Shown one piece after another: positions 1 to 12,480 of a DNA stretch of 64,000 bases. Each line of letters begins with the position of its first letter. Within the stretch, counting starts at the first letter, position 1. The notes beneath the pieces are model-generated. The model was given only the letters and a program-made list of their open reading frames with translations, had not been told where the DNA came from and ran no database searches. The stretch lies in NCBI GenBank assembly GCA_024449915.1, contig JAMZAV010000054.1, forward strand, positions 1,054,001 through 1,118,000, in the 5' to 3' direction. The position numbers were made by a program, and so were the translations under genes. Origin of the DNA: Sweltsa coloradensis. Lineage: Eukaryota; Arthropoda; Insecta; Plecoptera; Chloroperlidae.

Positions 1-185
1 GGATTCGCACGACTCTGATTCGGGAGGTCCCGGGTTCAAATCAAGACTAGACTGGAAATCCTGACCTCAGTTTTTAAAGAGAATGCAAGGGATTGAGTCC
101 TCTTAAACAACTCTAGGATATCCCTTCACAATTGTCCTAATTAAACCTTTAGTTACTGAAGAGGGGCATACATACCACCTTATAA
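1..185 (+). repeat. tRNA-derived SINE, family S1 (5' end cut by window)
   Basis: The first 45 bases look like the 3' half of a tRNA, with a box-B-like GGGTTCAAATC. A conserved body follows (GGGATTGAGTCCTCTTAAAC, then the TCCCTTCACAATTGTCCT block) and ends near GAAGAGGGGCATACAT. The same body recurs at 7079-7220 on this strand and at 9590-9800 and 15770-16005 on the other strand. The tRNA-like head plus a shared body is the standard structure of a SINE. The head is truncated by the window edge. Confidence 0.7.
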
Positions 186-1357
186 TAGGTTACCCACAAA
201 AGTTATTAAAATTAATTATTTATCAGATTTAAAGAAATGTCCTCCGTTTAGAATATTATGTTGAATAAACAAATAAGTAAAATACATGTACAAAAATGCA
301 AAGCACAGGGTTACCCCTTTTCTTCAACAAAATTGGACGTTATGAACGAACCTACGAACTGTTTCAATTAAAACGTCATTGAACATCGCGCTATCTAATG
401 ACTGTATTTATCAAATGAATATAATTTAATGTATTTAAATTTTGAGAGAGGATTATAAATATTTAACCAGATAAAGTTCCAAAAATCAAGATTTCATTAA
501 TTTTAATTGTGTTCATGATAATATATTTCTTAACCGGAGAATGAACCAAAAATAGAAATGAGATTTCGAGAATCACATTTGGTGGAGGTGCAGGGTTTAA
601 GAATTAATTTTTTGTATACCTATCATTGTTATGGACCTACTTTTGTGGCATATAGGCAATAAGAGTAATCGCTAAAATTCTATAAAAAAAACATTTTAAT
701 AATGCCTTAAAAACTTGATATGTATCTAATGTATAATTCTCTGAAAAGTACGTATAAATAGACCAACTATAGGCCTGACAAGCGAGTGAACTGCAAGATT
801 TAGTCAACTCAATATCCCATGACGTAACCTGTGCATTGTTGACACATTGTGCTGTTTTCTCACTACTTGTGGCTAAATGCCCAAGAGAACGCTGTACCGA
901 AACTTAAATCGATGAGCGAAGACTAATACCATGCAGTTGAATATCAGTTGTCAATTTAAACGGTTGAAGGTTTTGATGTCTTTTACTCAACAAACATCCT
1001 GATTTTTTCCCTGTTTTACATGTGATCAATATTATGAATGAGTAAAGTACAGTTTATGGGAATTTTTAATTGAGAAACAATGCTAATCATTATGTATTTT
1101 TATTGGTCGAACTTGTTAGAAAATATCCACAAGCTTGTATTGATTGATTCCGTGAACGCATATAATTATTTTTTGTGTATGGACCCCATTGAACCTATTG
1201 TAATCGAAATTGGAAAATTTATATTTAGATGAAGCAATTAGCCCTTATACTAAACTATTGTCGTACAAGACTACCTTATTGTGAGTTTTTGTTGGCAGCC
1301 GCAAAGAATGCGAGAGAGTTGTCGAAACCAGCAATTAATATATTTTCGAGTAGATGA
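186..1357. other. AT-rich intergenic DNA, no gene seen
   Basis: No ORF with coding character or repeat structure is recognisable, apart from the isolated primer-binding-site-like motif listed at 580-595. Confidence 0.6.
580..595 (+). other. tRNA-Ala PBS-like motif (isolated, one mismatch)
   Basis: TGGTGGAGGTGCAGGG differs at one base from TGGTGGAGGTGCCGGG, which is complementary to the 3' end of a typical animal tRNA-Ala including the added CCA. It is the weakest of the single-copy matches in the window (see 16685, 24586, 25675). No LTR boundaries are recognisable around it. Confidence 0.4.
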
Positions 1358-1809
1358 TTGGATGAGCGAAGCGAAGACTCCATTTCACTACACTGGAGAA
1401 AAAAATCAGGATTTTTTTTTTCCTTTTTCTTTTTGGCTGTTTGTTAACACAATTCTGGCTAAACCGATACTCCAATTGCGATGAAATTTTGTGGAGGCCT
1501 TTGAAATCTCTGAACTTAGAACTGCCACGTTTTTGAGCGCAATCGAAAAATTATTTCTCATAAAAATCGCAATTTTACGATTTTGTTTTTTATTTTCAAA
1601 ATTTCGTAGAATGATAACACCTACGTGCTTTATCCGATTGAAATAATTTTTCACAGAACCATCATTTTATGAATTAATATATTCATGTGGAATTTGAGCA
1701 TAATCGAAGAATTATTTCTTATGAAAATTGCAATTTTACGCTTTTTTCATTTTTAAACAATATGCTCATTGAACAACGCCCCTGAAAAGGCGTTTGCGAG
1801 GCTTCCTAG
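1358..1809 (+). mobile_element. Helitron/Helentron-like non-autonomous element, family B copy 1
   Basis: It starts A|TTGGATGAGCG and ends with a stem AACGCC/GGCGTT followed by CTAG|T. An imperfect inverted copy of the 5' end (GCTCATTGAAC) lies just before the terminal stem-loop. The body contains the block GATTGCGCTCAAA seen in all family B copies, as AGCGCAATCGAAAAATTATT in this orientation. No coding capacity. Termini, lack of target duplication and A/T insertion agree with the Helitron class; the 5' TT and the subterminal inverted repeat resemble Helentron/DINE-type elements. Confidence 0.65.
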
Positions 1810-2026
1810 TAGTTATACACAGACTGTTGTAATCAGAGTATCAGTATTACATTCATGATCAGATTAGATTGCTAATTGTTTACGCATTGCTTATAAAATA
1901 GAGGTTTCGAAAGCGACATGTTTATCACTTCTAGATGTGGTTGTTTATCTTTGATATCTTTCCATAACCACAAAACGATGTTTACGTTCTGTTGCTGATC
2001 GAGATACGATTAGCATTGAGGATTAA

Positions 2027-2650
2027 AGGGGCTATTACGTTACACCAGACATTTTTTTTCCACCGCGTGTTCTATATCATAATACTACATATACTAAAAT
2101 GTCCCTTTAAGAATTGTATCATATAATTAAGATTTTAGACCAATGACTTAAGCTTTTTGATCCTATAATTTGCTAAAAATTGCGTTTTGGCGAATCCTTT
2201 TTTTTGGCGAGCTTTTTTGTCCCACATAGATACTAGATCATTAAACCAATATAAAATTGTCCATGTAAAAATTGAATCTAGAAACCGTACCCAACTATTC
2301 ACACAAACACGCAAAGATAGGCATACCGAAATTAAACCTCTTCTTGGTGATCAATTTATTTTGCCAGAATCACGTACTATGTAGGTATATGTAGGTACAG
2401 AAAATGTAGACAGGTACGTCAATATAGACAAATACTTTTTCTGCAAAAATCCTTCAAGGTCACGGGACCTGTTATAGATTTCGTAAATTTTATTTATTAT
2501 GGGAGATTTTCGCCTATGTGTCCTAGAGCGAAAATTACTGACTTTGACAATGTTTTCACCGGGTATGTTAAACCCAATATTTTTTGTTTAACTCCGTAAA
2601 TTCACAACTTGTTAAGCTGGATTGTCTACACCGGGCTATGAATTCAATTT
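2027..2650 (+). mobile_element. Old diverged copy of the TTAA-flanked MITE (family T)
   Basis: The left end TTAA|AGGGGCTATT matches the left end of the copies at 61060, 61971 and 63071. Interior blocks align in the same order, including GTCCCACATAGATACTAGATC, the AAACACGCAAAGAT segment and CCTTCAAGGTCACGGG. The right end has decayed, so its end is approximate. This is the oldest-looking copy in the window. Confidence 0.65.
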
Positions 2651-2795
2651 TATCTTCCATTAGTATGCACCTGCATCATAATACTCAATATTTTACGCCT
2701 GGTATTTGTACGAATTCCCGCAAACGTGCATCACATCGCAATTGAGTGTATAACCGTGTTGTGACTTGTGACCCACTTTTGGTGACTAACTCACA

Positions 2796-2948
2796 AGGGT
2801 GTTCGGAAAGCCTTAAAGGAATGTCCAAGGATTTGTACTCTGTCACAGGGTGTTAGGAAAGCCTAAAGGAATGTCCAAGGATTTGTACTCTGTCACTAGG
2901 GTGTTCGGAAAGCGCTAAAGGAATGTCCAAGGATTTGTACTCTGACTC
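2796..2948. repeat. 51-bp minisatellite, three copies
   Basis: Three head-to-tail units start at about 2796, 2847 and 2898. Each holds AGGGTGTTCGGAAAG and AATGTCCAAGGATTTGTACT with few differences, so the array is young. It may derive from a reversed S1 fragment (compare GAAGGGATGTCCGAG), but that link is weak. Confidence 0.85.
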
Positions 2949-3056
2949 AATCCCAGGATTGACATACGACTGAGAAAACGTTGGAAAAAACCTTTGATAA
3001 GGATAAACAATGGCTATAGTAACGAACTAGCGTCTAAATATTATTTAAAACATATT

Positions 3057-3277
3057 GTTGAAAGGGTACTTGTTCATTATCTGAACCCCCCGAAGTTTAG
3101 GTTGGGAAAGTAGGTAAGTGTAGGTGGGGGGGGGGGGGCTAGCTGACCACGACAAACCCCAGCACCCCCCACTAACCTACTTTCGTAACCTTATTATTTT
3201 TTATATATATATATATACATTTTTTTTTTTTTTTTTGGGGGGGGGGGGGTTCAGATATGAACAAGTACCGTTGAAAG
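3057..3277. mobile_element. hAT-like palindromic MITE with exact 8-bp TSD
   Basis: The 205-bp element (3065-3269) has inverted termini GGTACTTGTTCA...TGAACAAGTACC and is palindromic further in. It is flanked on both sides by the identical 8-mer GTTGAAAG. An 8-bp duplication is typical of hAT (and P) transposons. The arms carry long G/C runs and the centre an AT microsatellite and poly-T, which would make it form a strong hairpin. No coding capacity. Confidence 0.8.
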
Positions 3278-3778
3278 TAATTAACCTCAATACATTCTCA
3301 TATTCCTCATCGTTATTTTTCATTTGTGAACAATGACGAAAGTTTTGATTAACTAGCACACAAATAACATTCATTAGGACGTATTCTGAACTGGAATTGT
3401 AAATGGCAAGCGAATGACGTGAGTGTGTAGTGAAGTGAACCTCGACTTCCGCTATGCCCCGGGATACAAGTCGGAGGAGGGCGCGTCTGCCACAGACAGA
3501 GCGCAGGGAGTGGGAGGCAGCTACCCACTACGAGACCTACCCCACGCAATCGACTCGTAACCAGCAGGAAACGAGAGGGCTGCTGCAATCAGGCTACCCT
3601 ATTGATTGAATCAGACTTGTAGAGGCATTGGGTTACGAGTATAAGCGGCGCATTAATTAATACGAATAATAATGATAGTCAACGTAACCATAGAAGTCAC
3701 AATGGCAATAATTTTAATAACAATAATTATAATGGACATTGACTTAATAATTGAAGTTGCAAATTGTGATTCAACTAA
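3278..3778. other. Intergenic DNA with a GC-richer patch
   Basis: Bases 3395-3600 are clearly richer in GC than the surroundings and hold an open minus-strand frame of 79 codons. That frame has no recognisable motif and no convincing splice sites, so it is not called as a gene. The patch could be the head of an uncharacterised retroposon. Confidence 0.4.
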
Positions 3779-4333
3779 TTGGATGAGCAAAGCGAAGACT
3801 TCAATTTCACTGACTCACAAAAAAATTAACTCGTTTTTTCTTTTTTTTTCTGTTTGTTCGTTCTCTACCGGGAAAACGGCATATGCGATCTTGATGAAAA
3901 TTGGAGGGGACATTTGAAATCTCTTAACTTAAACCTGACACGTTTTTGGGTACAATCGAAGAAATGTTTCTAATGAATATCGTACTTTTACGATTTTTTC
4001 GATTTTAAGTGCGATATTTTCGTGACATTTGGGCCGATTCTGACCAAACAGGTAGGGCTACAACGTTCATATTTTACATGGACATTAAGTTTATGGTGAT
4101 CTAGTACTTTTTGAATGAAAAATTTGGAAATAACCAGAATCCATAGAAATAAAGGTTTTAATATAAGTTTTTTGAGGTATATAATAACAGTTAACAAGTA
4201 ACAATAGAAACTTGACAGCAACAATGCGTTCAAAAAGCACTTGCTAAAGTAAAGAGATCCCACGCAAACTAAAAACTTACAAAAAAGCTCATCCATCAAC
4301 GCGGCTTTAAAAAGCGTTCGCGAAGCGGCCTAG
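3779..4333 (+). mobile_element. Helitron/Helentron-like element, family B copy 2
   Basis: It begins A|TTGGATGAGC and ends GGC-CTAG|T after a AACGC/GCGTT stem. The subterminal inverted copy of the 5' end (GCTCATCCATCAACGCG) precedes the stem-loop. The first 200 bases align with copy 1 (ACGTTTTTGGGTACAATCGAAG block); the middle is unlike the other copies. No target duplication. Confidence 0.65.
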
Positions 4334-7078
4334 TATTTTGATATTTATCTCTGTGCAGCTGCATGTGAGAAGGAAGAGCGGACAACATGGTCACTCAATC
4401 GTAGACTATGTTCGTTTTTATTATGAGACGTGACACGGACGGATTTCTAAACGGACGGAACAGAAGCTGGTGCCTATAAGGGAGCTTAGCTGCTTGGAAA
4501 AAATAGAGTAATTTGTGCAGGAAAACTGTATTTTTCTGGTAGAAGCAATGCTGCTTTGATGAGATGAGACTAATGCAATGAGTTCGAGGATGGTATGTAA
4601 ATAAGATTGATAATGAAGTGAATATTAGTAAAACGATGATTGAAATATACACCTAGTAGATTCGGGCAACTTTAAATTTAAATAATGTTAATGGACGATA
4701 CAATACGTTATCTACTAAAAGACGAATGTTTGTATTTGTTTTTGTATTCTATAAAATTATACTCAAAAATTTCTTATCCTTGCCTTTTTGACTGATGTGT
4801 GTTTATTTTAACATACAATTTTTTTTAAATGTTCAAATATGAAAGAAATTTAAAGGTGCAAAACAAACAATGCAACGTTTATAAATTATAAACAAACATT
4901 TTATAACTACATTAGGTATCAAATTTTCTCGGAGCTAAGTTAAATTGTTTTGGCAATAGATCGAGAAGGAACTTCAAGTGACACGTTTAACCAACAGAAG
5001 TTTCAATATTTAAGAAATAACTTTTGAGATTGCTATAGAAACTTTGTTGACGATTTTGTGACCTACTTTTTGGTAGATTTAAGCCCACTTTCCTTAATTT
5101 TCGTTTTCATTGCAAAAACGACGTCGAATTCACTTACTTATTATTAATTAATTAAGTTTTTTATTATTATTTTTTTTTTATTAATTTACTTTACAGAAAC
5201 TTCAAGGGACATTATCTTAATTAATTTATTAGAGTTTCAGGAAACTTCACTTTCTACTTATTATTTACGTTTTTTGTCTCATTCCCATATTTAATCAATA
5301 GAGACCGAAGTAGATGAGCTAGAGCAATCAGAAGCAATATTTGATAAGAAGAGAGTATCTAGGCTTACGTGTTGTAAGGCGTCAGATAATATTCAAATCG
5401 GAGGTTATTCTTAATGTAGCAATACGTGCTTCTAGTCAAAATGAAATGTAGTATCTTGCCGACATTATTGAACAATTTACATTAGGCATGCAAGAAAGTC
5501 AACAATATGATGATAAACTCATTAGAACTATTTCTTTGATTATACCCAAAAGCATGGCAGTTTAGGTTCTTATGTTTCAGTCCCTTAGATATTTCATCAA
5601 GAGTGGAGTATTCGTTTTTCCTGCAGAGGGCGAAAAAAGAGACAAAAACAAACTACACAAAGAAACAACCGAGCTATTTTATTCCGAAATAAACTAACAA
5701 AATTACTAACTAATAAATCTTATTAGCTACTCCATGGAGGAGTTCTTTCAAGACCAGGATTTTAAATGAATGATTGAGTGGGTGATAGGGGCCTGGGACT
5801 ACCCAGTCTTGACTTTCAACATTTTATGTTTAATTTTTTAAATTTTTTATTTAATTTTGTTTTTTGTTTGTTTTTTTACTTACACACCCAGTGACCATTT
5901 ATGTGTGTAGGTAGTATGTATTGTTTTGTTTATGTATGTGCATAATTAAATTGTATTGAATTTGTATTTTTCTATGGCAATTTGTATTGTTGTTGTTGTG
6001 CTATGTAATTGTATTCTTGACATGTATTCATCAGGAAACACATTCTTTTTGATTGTCTTTGTTTTACTTGCAGTATTACTGTGTCCCGAAAATAAATTTA
6101 CAAAATTACTAAATATTTTGTCAGGTTAGCCAAATGAAGTTTTCGCTAAGCACTGCATTTATCCTCTTATCATTGATAGTGAAACCATTTAGCACATAGG
6201 ACTAATAAATTAATTTGAACTCTACCGTTGTATCAATGTAATTAGATATTTAGAATTTATACAGTGTAAATGTGCACGAGGGTAATATGGGGTGACCATG
6301 ACCCATGGCCCTATGCATACAAACAAGGTTTAACTACATTGGCTTTGAGTAACACGTGTCGGTTTACTAACCACCAAACAAGCAGCATCATATTATGCTG
6401 ATCGGTAGGCTATCCTCATTACCTAGTCACTACTAGCAAGTAGCTTGCATCAGCCTTTAAACCCAGGTACCGAATAGAACACCATATAGTAGGTATGCTT
6501 TAAACAGAATGATTTGAAAATACAACTAAGATAATAAAGATAAATTCAATTGATATTAATCAAAATCGATTTATGCAACTCAGAATAACACACACGAACA
6601 ATATTTGATTAAACGTTATTCATCAGAAGGAACGAAAATTCAAGCCTAACAAACTGTATAAATTTATTATTTCATCGCGTTCCGAGTGATAATTTTTCGT
6701 AAGAATTCACTGCTCGTTGTTATTGGCGACCGACGATAGCTTAGCGTTTGCTTAGCGAGTACCTAGCTAGACTTGACAATATCAACTACCTCTAGCTAAT
6801 CTCACATGTACATAATCTACTTTGGTACGCCGGTGCACATTTCGTGTCTAAAATGCAATTAAGGAACTAATTCCATTATCACACCCTTTGGTAATACCAC
6901 ACAGTTTTGTAATATCTACAAAATGATGTACATTATTTTATTTATTGTTTATCGTACCATATAAAATGTTTTATTTTCTTAATATGTTATGCCTATATAT
7001 GAAATAAAAATTATAACTGCGCCAACATTTAAAAGATTCTGGATAATGAAGACAAATAAAACTTTAAACATGCCGACA
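4334..7078. other. AT-rich intergenic DNA, no gene seen
   Basis: Nearly 3 kb of low-GC sequence with short T and A runs. Open frames here are short and lack coding composition. No repeat family or RNA gene was recognised. Confidence 0.6.
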
Positions 7079-7220
7079 TCCGAGGTTTTCCTCAGTCATT
7101 TTAATGCGAATGCAAGGGATTGAATCCTCTTCAACAACCCTCCGACATTCCTTCACAATTATTGTCCTATCCGCAACATACCTAATTCACGTGAAGAGGG
7201 GCATACATTGCACCCTAAAA
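7079..7220 (+). repeat. SINE S1 fragment (body only)
   Basis: AATGCAAGGGATTGAATCCTC, the CCTTCACAATTATTGTCCT block and GAAGAGGGGCATACATTG follow the order seen at 1-185. The tRNA-like head is absent, so this is a 5'-truncated copy. Confidence 0.65.
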
Positions 7221-9428
7221 CAGGTTTAATGCCCTCAGTAAAAGTTTCAGTTTTACATAATATATTATATTTTCTAGTTAATAAACTGTGTTGCTACCAT
7301 TTCATCGAACAACGGGCTTTGCGACCGTACCTAGTTAAAACGCACTACATGCCTACACCCCAACTACAGTTGTAGAGATTTCATGTTTATTGAATAGATT
7401 AATTTTTTTATACAAATCATGCCATTGCACGTGCAGTTAAGTCTATATAATAAAACAAATCGTAATTATATAACTGGAGAAGAACTTGAGAAAATGTAAA
7501 ATTCACGCGCTCATGTAAACGATTGTAATACAAACATACACACACAAATGTATACGTGTGTTTCATATTAATGCAATAATGACATTTAATCCTTTCTAGC
7601 TCTACCGCCAATCGTACTTTGCGAAGAGTTATAATATAGAAAATAATCACCGTAAACAGCACACTAATTATTTATGATTTTTGTTGGAGTGCATGTATCG
7701 TCATCTCAATTGCGACCGGCATGAATTGAACCATTGATGAGCCAACTAATGAACTTATAATGGAAACAACGATCCGGATTTGCGAATGTACGAACGGTTT
7801 CACTGCGTTGCAAGTCTAGACAAAAGCGACCAACTGGTTAAAAGCAAATATAGGTTACAAGTAGCACAATTTTCGCTTTTCTAGCGATCTAATCAAGTTT
7901 GTTAATATATAGTTAGTTAGTTGTTGTTTAAGAGTGTGTACTTAACAGTTGAGTTATTTGCTATAATTTTGTTTGTTTGTCTAAATTAAATGTGAGATCA
8001 GCCTTACATTTGTGTATAAATTAAAGAACATTTACGATTGTGTTTAAGCAATGGTTTTGAATTAACATTTATTTTATTGTAGAGTTTAATTTAAACTTTT
8101 TCCTCTCACTATTGTTCTTTGTACAGGAATAATAAAATATTTTAATATTTAGAACTACGCCAAGCAATAGTTTTAAACAAAGATTGATTGGATAAAGATG
8201 AAGATGTTTATTCTTATTTATAGAACTAGATAATTACTTATGAATTATCAGATACCAGTGCACGAACATTTTAAGCATATCATTATGTAGGTTAATAGAA
8301 AGTGTGTACTATTCATCTGAAAGTTTAGAGAATAATTTCCCGAAATAATAATAATTCTTGCTATTTATAACAAAAATTGTTTACTTTATGTTATAAGCCC
8401 TTTATGTTTTACTTGTATCCTGTAAATTAAGTAATAAGGTTCATAAGATTTTTATGTTTGTATTTGTATTTTGTGAAGAAACTATGGCCTTAAACATCAC
8501 CTAAGCAATTACGGAAATACAATGTTATACTTTTTTTGTATTGGTTGTGAATTATACAATCTCGGTCAAAACCCGTACTTTTCTAATAACCAGAAGTATT
8601 TTAAAATATCTTAGATTTACGTGATACTATCTCTAAATAAAATAAAATATTCATATTTTTCTTATTTATTTACACAAAACCTTCTAGGTATAGTCTGAGT
8701 AACGTTTTCATTATTTATTTGTACATTTTATTTAATTTAAGCAAAAAAGTGAAAATGAAAATAGAGAAAACGTGTGATGTTCTTAGAGCATAGTGACGGG
8801 CCAGTCTAGCTATAGGGCAACGATGGATGAACCCGTGTGTATGGGTAGGGGGACAATCGAATATTCACAGCTAGCCAGATGTAGGAGGTAGGATACATCC
8901 AAAGCCTATAGTCACATCCACAGCAAACTAAAATTATGTTACAGTGTTAAGTTTACGACCCAAGTTGCGTAGTGAGTTTTTGTATGATATTTTGTCACAA
9001 CACATTTAAATTACTTTGGGGATAGGTCTACTTTTATTCTCGAAATTAACCCGCGCTTACACCTATGTAGGCAAGATTAAAATACGTTTACATTATTTAG
9101 GTTATAATTTTAAAAAATTAATTGGTTGGTCAGTTTAAAGGCAGCAGATTCGTTGAAGTACTGTTCCATCCTAATTATCACGACAGTTGAGAAGGAATTA
9201 AGTTACCGACTACCTGGATTGTAGGAGACCAAGGTCATAACCGGTCGGGACGCATTTTTTAATTTACGGACTAAATTAAATATTGGGTTTACGTTTATTT
9301 TTGTTTCCCGATACAGGGATAGTATTTGTGATAGTATGAAAAACTTTGGATGAGCAAATCTTAATACGAAGTAGAACAAAACATTTGATATTATATTCTG
9401 TCAATACGCATAACATTTATAGAAATTA
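7221..9428. other. AT-rich intergenic DNA, no gene seen
   Basis: No coding exon, RNA gene or repeat family was recognised. A slightly GC-richer patch at about 8780-8910 has no coding or structural signature that I can name. Confidence 0.55.
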
Positions 9429-9486
9429 TTGGCGGTATGGCATACCGTCAGTATTTTTAGTAATATATACTGGCTCATACCGCCTT
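9429..9486. repeat. Short imperfect inverted repeat
   Basis: GGCGGTATGGCATACCGTCAG and CTGGCTCATACCGCC face each other across an AT-rich loop of about 20 bases. It could be a minimal fold-back or the remnant of a MITE. No target duplication is visible. Confidence 0.45.
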
Positions 9487-9589
9487 ACTTTTCCCACTAA
9501 CGAAATGTGTCTGAAAAGTTGGCTGTATGGAAGAGGGTGTTTTATATATTAAATCAAAGTAGCAAATTAATTTTAATAATTTTTCTGGA

Positions 9590-9800
9590 AAGCCTGCTCA
9601 GGGTGCTATTCATGCCCCTTTTTATGTGTCTGTTATGTGGTATTTTGCAGATTGGACAATTGTGAAGGGATGTCCGAGGGAATTTTCATTAGCGACTGTG
9701 GAGTACCTCAGGGAAAAAATCAGTCAGGATTTCCGGTAACGACGGGATTTGAACTCGGACCTCCCGAATCACAGTCGCGCGCTTGCTAGAGCCAACACTG
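9590..9800 (-). repeat. tRNA-derived SINE, family S1
   Basis: Read on the minus strand, it starts with a tRNA-like head containing a box-A-like TGGCTCTAGCAAGCGC and a box-B-like GAGTTCAAATCCC. A CTGAGGTACTCCACAG segment and the CATCCCTTCACAATTGTCC body follow. It ends near GGGGCATGAATAGCACCC. It is the most complete S1 copy in the window. Confidence 0.75.
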
Positions 9801-10199
9801 TCGGCTGTATGAACGAGGGGCTTATATATATTATTAAATCAAAGAAGCAAATTAACGTTTTGACATTTTTGACAAGGGTTTAACAGCTGTACAAATTAGG
9901 CCATTACTTAAAAATTATTGAGCGCCACCAGTCAAGTGAAAAATAGCTTTGGAACAGTTGTTATGTCTATAAAATTTTTAAATGTCACGTCATAACATTT
10001 GATACTTGTTTTTTTAGTCAGGTGGCACAAATATGAGTTTTGTAGATGTAAACGAAAAAAATTTTAGCGCGAAAGTGTTCACAGAAAATTATTTGCCCTT
10101 GTACACTAAAGTGAAGGTATGAAATGTGTTCGAAACTATAAAAACTATATAGGGCCTATGCCAGATTTTTCTTCAATTGGACTACCCATATTAAAATAT

Positions 10200-10685
10200 A
10201 AAGCGGTCGTTTTTTGTTTGGGTATTTTGGCTGTTTGTTCTCTCTCTACCAGACAAACGGCTTAACTTCGATATCAATTAAACGTTCAGGTTTATTTCGA
10301 CATTTAAAACTTAAAAGTTCAACATTTTTGGGTATAATGGTAAAAACAATTTTTAATGAAAAACGCACTTTGTACGTTTTTTAGATTGTTAGTACAATGT
10401 TTTATATAATTGTTTGCTCTCTACCTGACAAACGGGGCTACACCAATCTCAATGATATTTTCAGAAAACATTCGAAACCTTTTTACTTATATATAAAATA
10501 AATTGGGGTTCATGGGAGAAATATTTTTCATGGAAAAAGTACTTGGCTACGAATGTTTACAACTTTTGTCTATTTTTTAGCTCATAACAAACGGTTACTC
10601 CGATATAAATAACATTTTTAGAAGACTCTCGAACACATTCGTGTTAAGTGTTGTTACCCGTTAGATGAGCATAATATTGATGTAC
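10200..10685 (+). mobile_element. Decayed family-B-related element
   Basis: The segments GGCTGTTTGTTCTCTCTCTACC, AACATTTTTGGGTATAATGG and GAAAAACGCACTTTGTACG parallel the interior of family B copy 2. The CTCTACC...CAAACGG block occurs twice, about 190 bases apart. Near the right end GTTAGATGAGCATAAT recalls the subterminal repeat, but no clean termini remain. Confidence 0.45.
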
Positions 10686-11089
10686 TTAATCCGCTGCTTA
10701 CTTTAAATTGGACGATGCATTCACATTAAAAAATCACAAAGGTTTGAACCATTAATCTGAAAGAGAAAATAAATCAATTACTTGCCAAAAGTGCCCAGTA
10801 TTTGTTTCAACTTTTAGTCAAGTATGATAAGCAGTCACATGTCTCAGTTTATTAGTATGAAACTGCACCGTAAATTATTTACCAATGATTATATGAAATT
10901 TGGTTCTTTTACTTTGTTCCTTAACTTTAAACGCATTTCTACATGTTAGGTATAGTTAAGAGTTAACTTAAATTTATCGACAAATTGTTTAGCATTCACA
11001 ATAAACGACGAAAGTTAAACAACTGTGTTATTCTTGTATGGTTTTAGATGTGTTCATTGTTATCAATTGAAGCTAAAACTAGTTAAACA

Positions 11090-12480
11090 AATATAGGTTT
11101 AAAAGTTTTTTATTAGTGTATAAGTTAAAATAATAAATTTTTGTTTACTGAGGTAAAAATTGTAGTTAAAACGTGGATTTAATAGTTTGTGTTCTTTAAG
11201 TATTGTTTCAAGGAAGCGACAGCATGCCTTTATGCGTTTGCACCAGTTTATGTGTTGTTTGGCAGTTGTTAAACAAATATAGGTTTAATAGTATTTAGTA
11301 AATGTATCAAGTAGTTTAATATTTTTTTTGTATCAGAGGTTAAAATACTATTAAAATTACTACACTAACTATAAACTATAAATATTGTTTCAAGGAAGCA
11401 ACAGCATGTCCTTATGCGTTTGCACCAGTTTATGTTGGTTGGCAAAGTAGTTGAACAAATATAGATTTAATCGTATTTAGTAAATGTGTCAAGTAGTTAA
11501 ATTTTTTTTTGTTAGTTGAGGTTAATACATTAGTTAAAACGTGGATTAAATAGTATGTGTTCTTATGTATTGTTTCAAGTGAGCGACAGCATGCCCTTAT
11601 GCGTTTGCACCAGTTTATGTTGGTTGGCAAAGAAGTTAACAAACGTGAATTTAATATATTTGTGTTTAGTAGTATTATTCTGTTTTGTTTACTAATGTTA
11701 TAATAGGTAATATTAAATGGGTATAGTAGTGTAATTTTCTTTAATGCTGTTTCTTCTTTCAAAATAGTGCTAAAATATTTATACAGAAATGGACCTAATT
11801 GGGAGGTATTGTAGTAGAGTAGTGTCATTGGTTTGCAGATATGAAAACAATGTTTATAAATTATTCTTTGTTTAATTATGTTAAACAAATAAAAAAAATG
11901 TGGATTCAATGATGTGTGTTTTTAAAAGGGCTTTTATTTTTTACGGGCAGTGTTAAACAAATTAATAACATTTGGATTATATGGCGTATGTTTATAGAAG
12001 TGTCATTTTGTGTGTTTATTAATGTTATAATATCTCCGAGACAAGCGCGAAGACAAGTTTAAGCTCCCAGCTTTCTGTTCTTTTTCCCCTGGGTTAACGG
12101 TGAATAAAGTATTTATAATATATTACGTAAACGTTAATAAAGGATTGATCAATCTTCGCATTGCTTAAATAATGTATTAATTATTAATTAATTTAGACCC
12201 AAAAATCATGAAATCTTCGCAATAAACGCGATTTTTGTAAACTTCTGCAATGTATTGAAACTCACTTTATTTTTAAAGAACATTTTTGTACAAGTTTTTA
12301 ACGTTAAATCAATTTGAACACGGATGTTTATTTTGTAAATTTGTAAATTGGCAGTTAAATGGGTTAGTATTTGATTAAATATTGTTATTATTTTGTGTTT
12401 ACTGTTGTTAAAATAGTTAAACAAAGTTCATTTAATAGTTATTTCGTAATATTGTTAGTTATTTTCGCTTACTGATTTAA
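11090..12480. repeat. AT-rich tandem repeat array, ~184-bp unit
   Basis: Three clear units place CTTATGCGTTTGCACCAG at about 11231, 11415 and 11599 (period about 184). Each shares a core of about 60 bases running from TATTGTTTCAAG through CGACAGCATGC to AGTTTATGT. The rest of the unit is AT-rich and repeats TTAAACAAATATAG and TTTAGTAAATGT. Weaker, shortened units with TTAAACAAA continue to about 12480. The core is more conserved than the spacer. The 159-codon open frame on the minus strand here has only repeat composition and is not a gene. Confidence 0.75.

Noticed and set aside
3349..3588. 79-codon minus-strand frame in a GC-richer patch
   Set aside because: No recognisable domain, biased towards Pro/Leu/Cys from base composition; no supporting neighbours.
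11430..11909. 159-codon open frame on the minus strand
   Set aside because: It spans the AT-rich tandem repeat, its composition follows the repeat, and no domain is visible.
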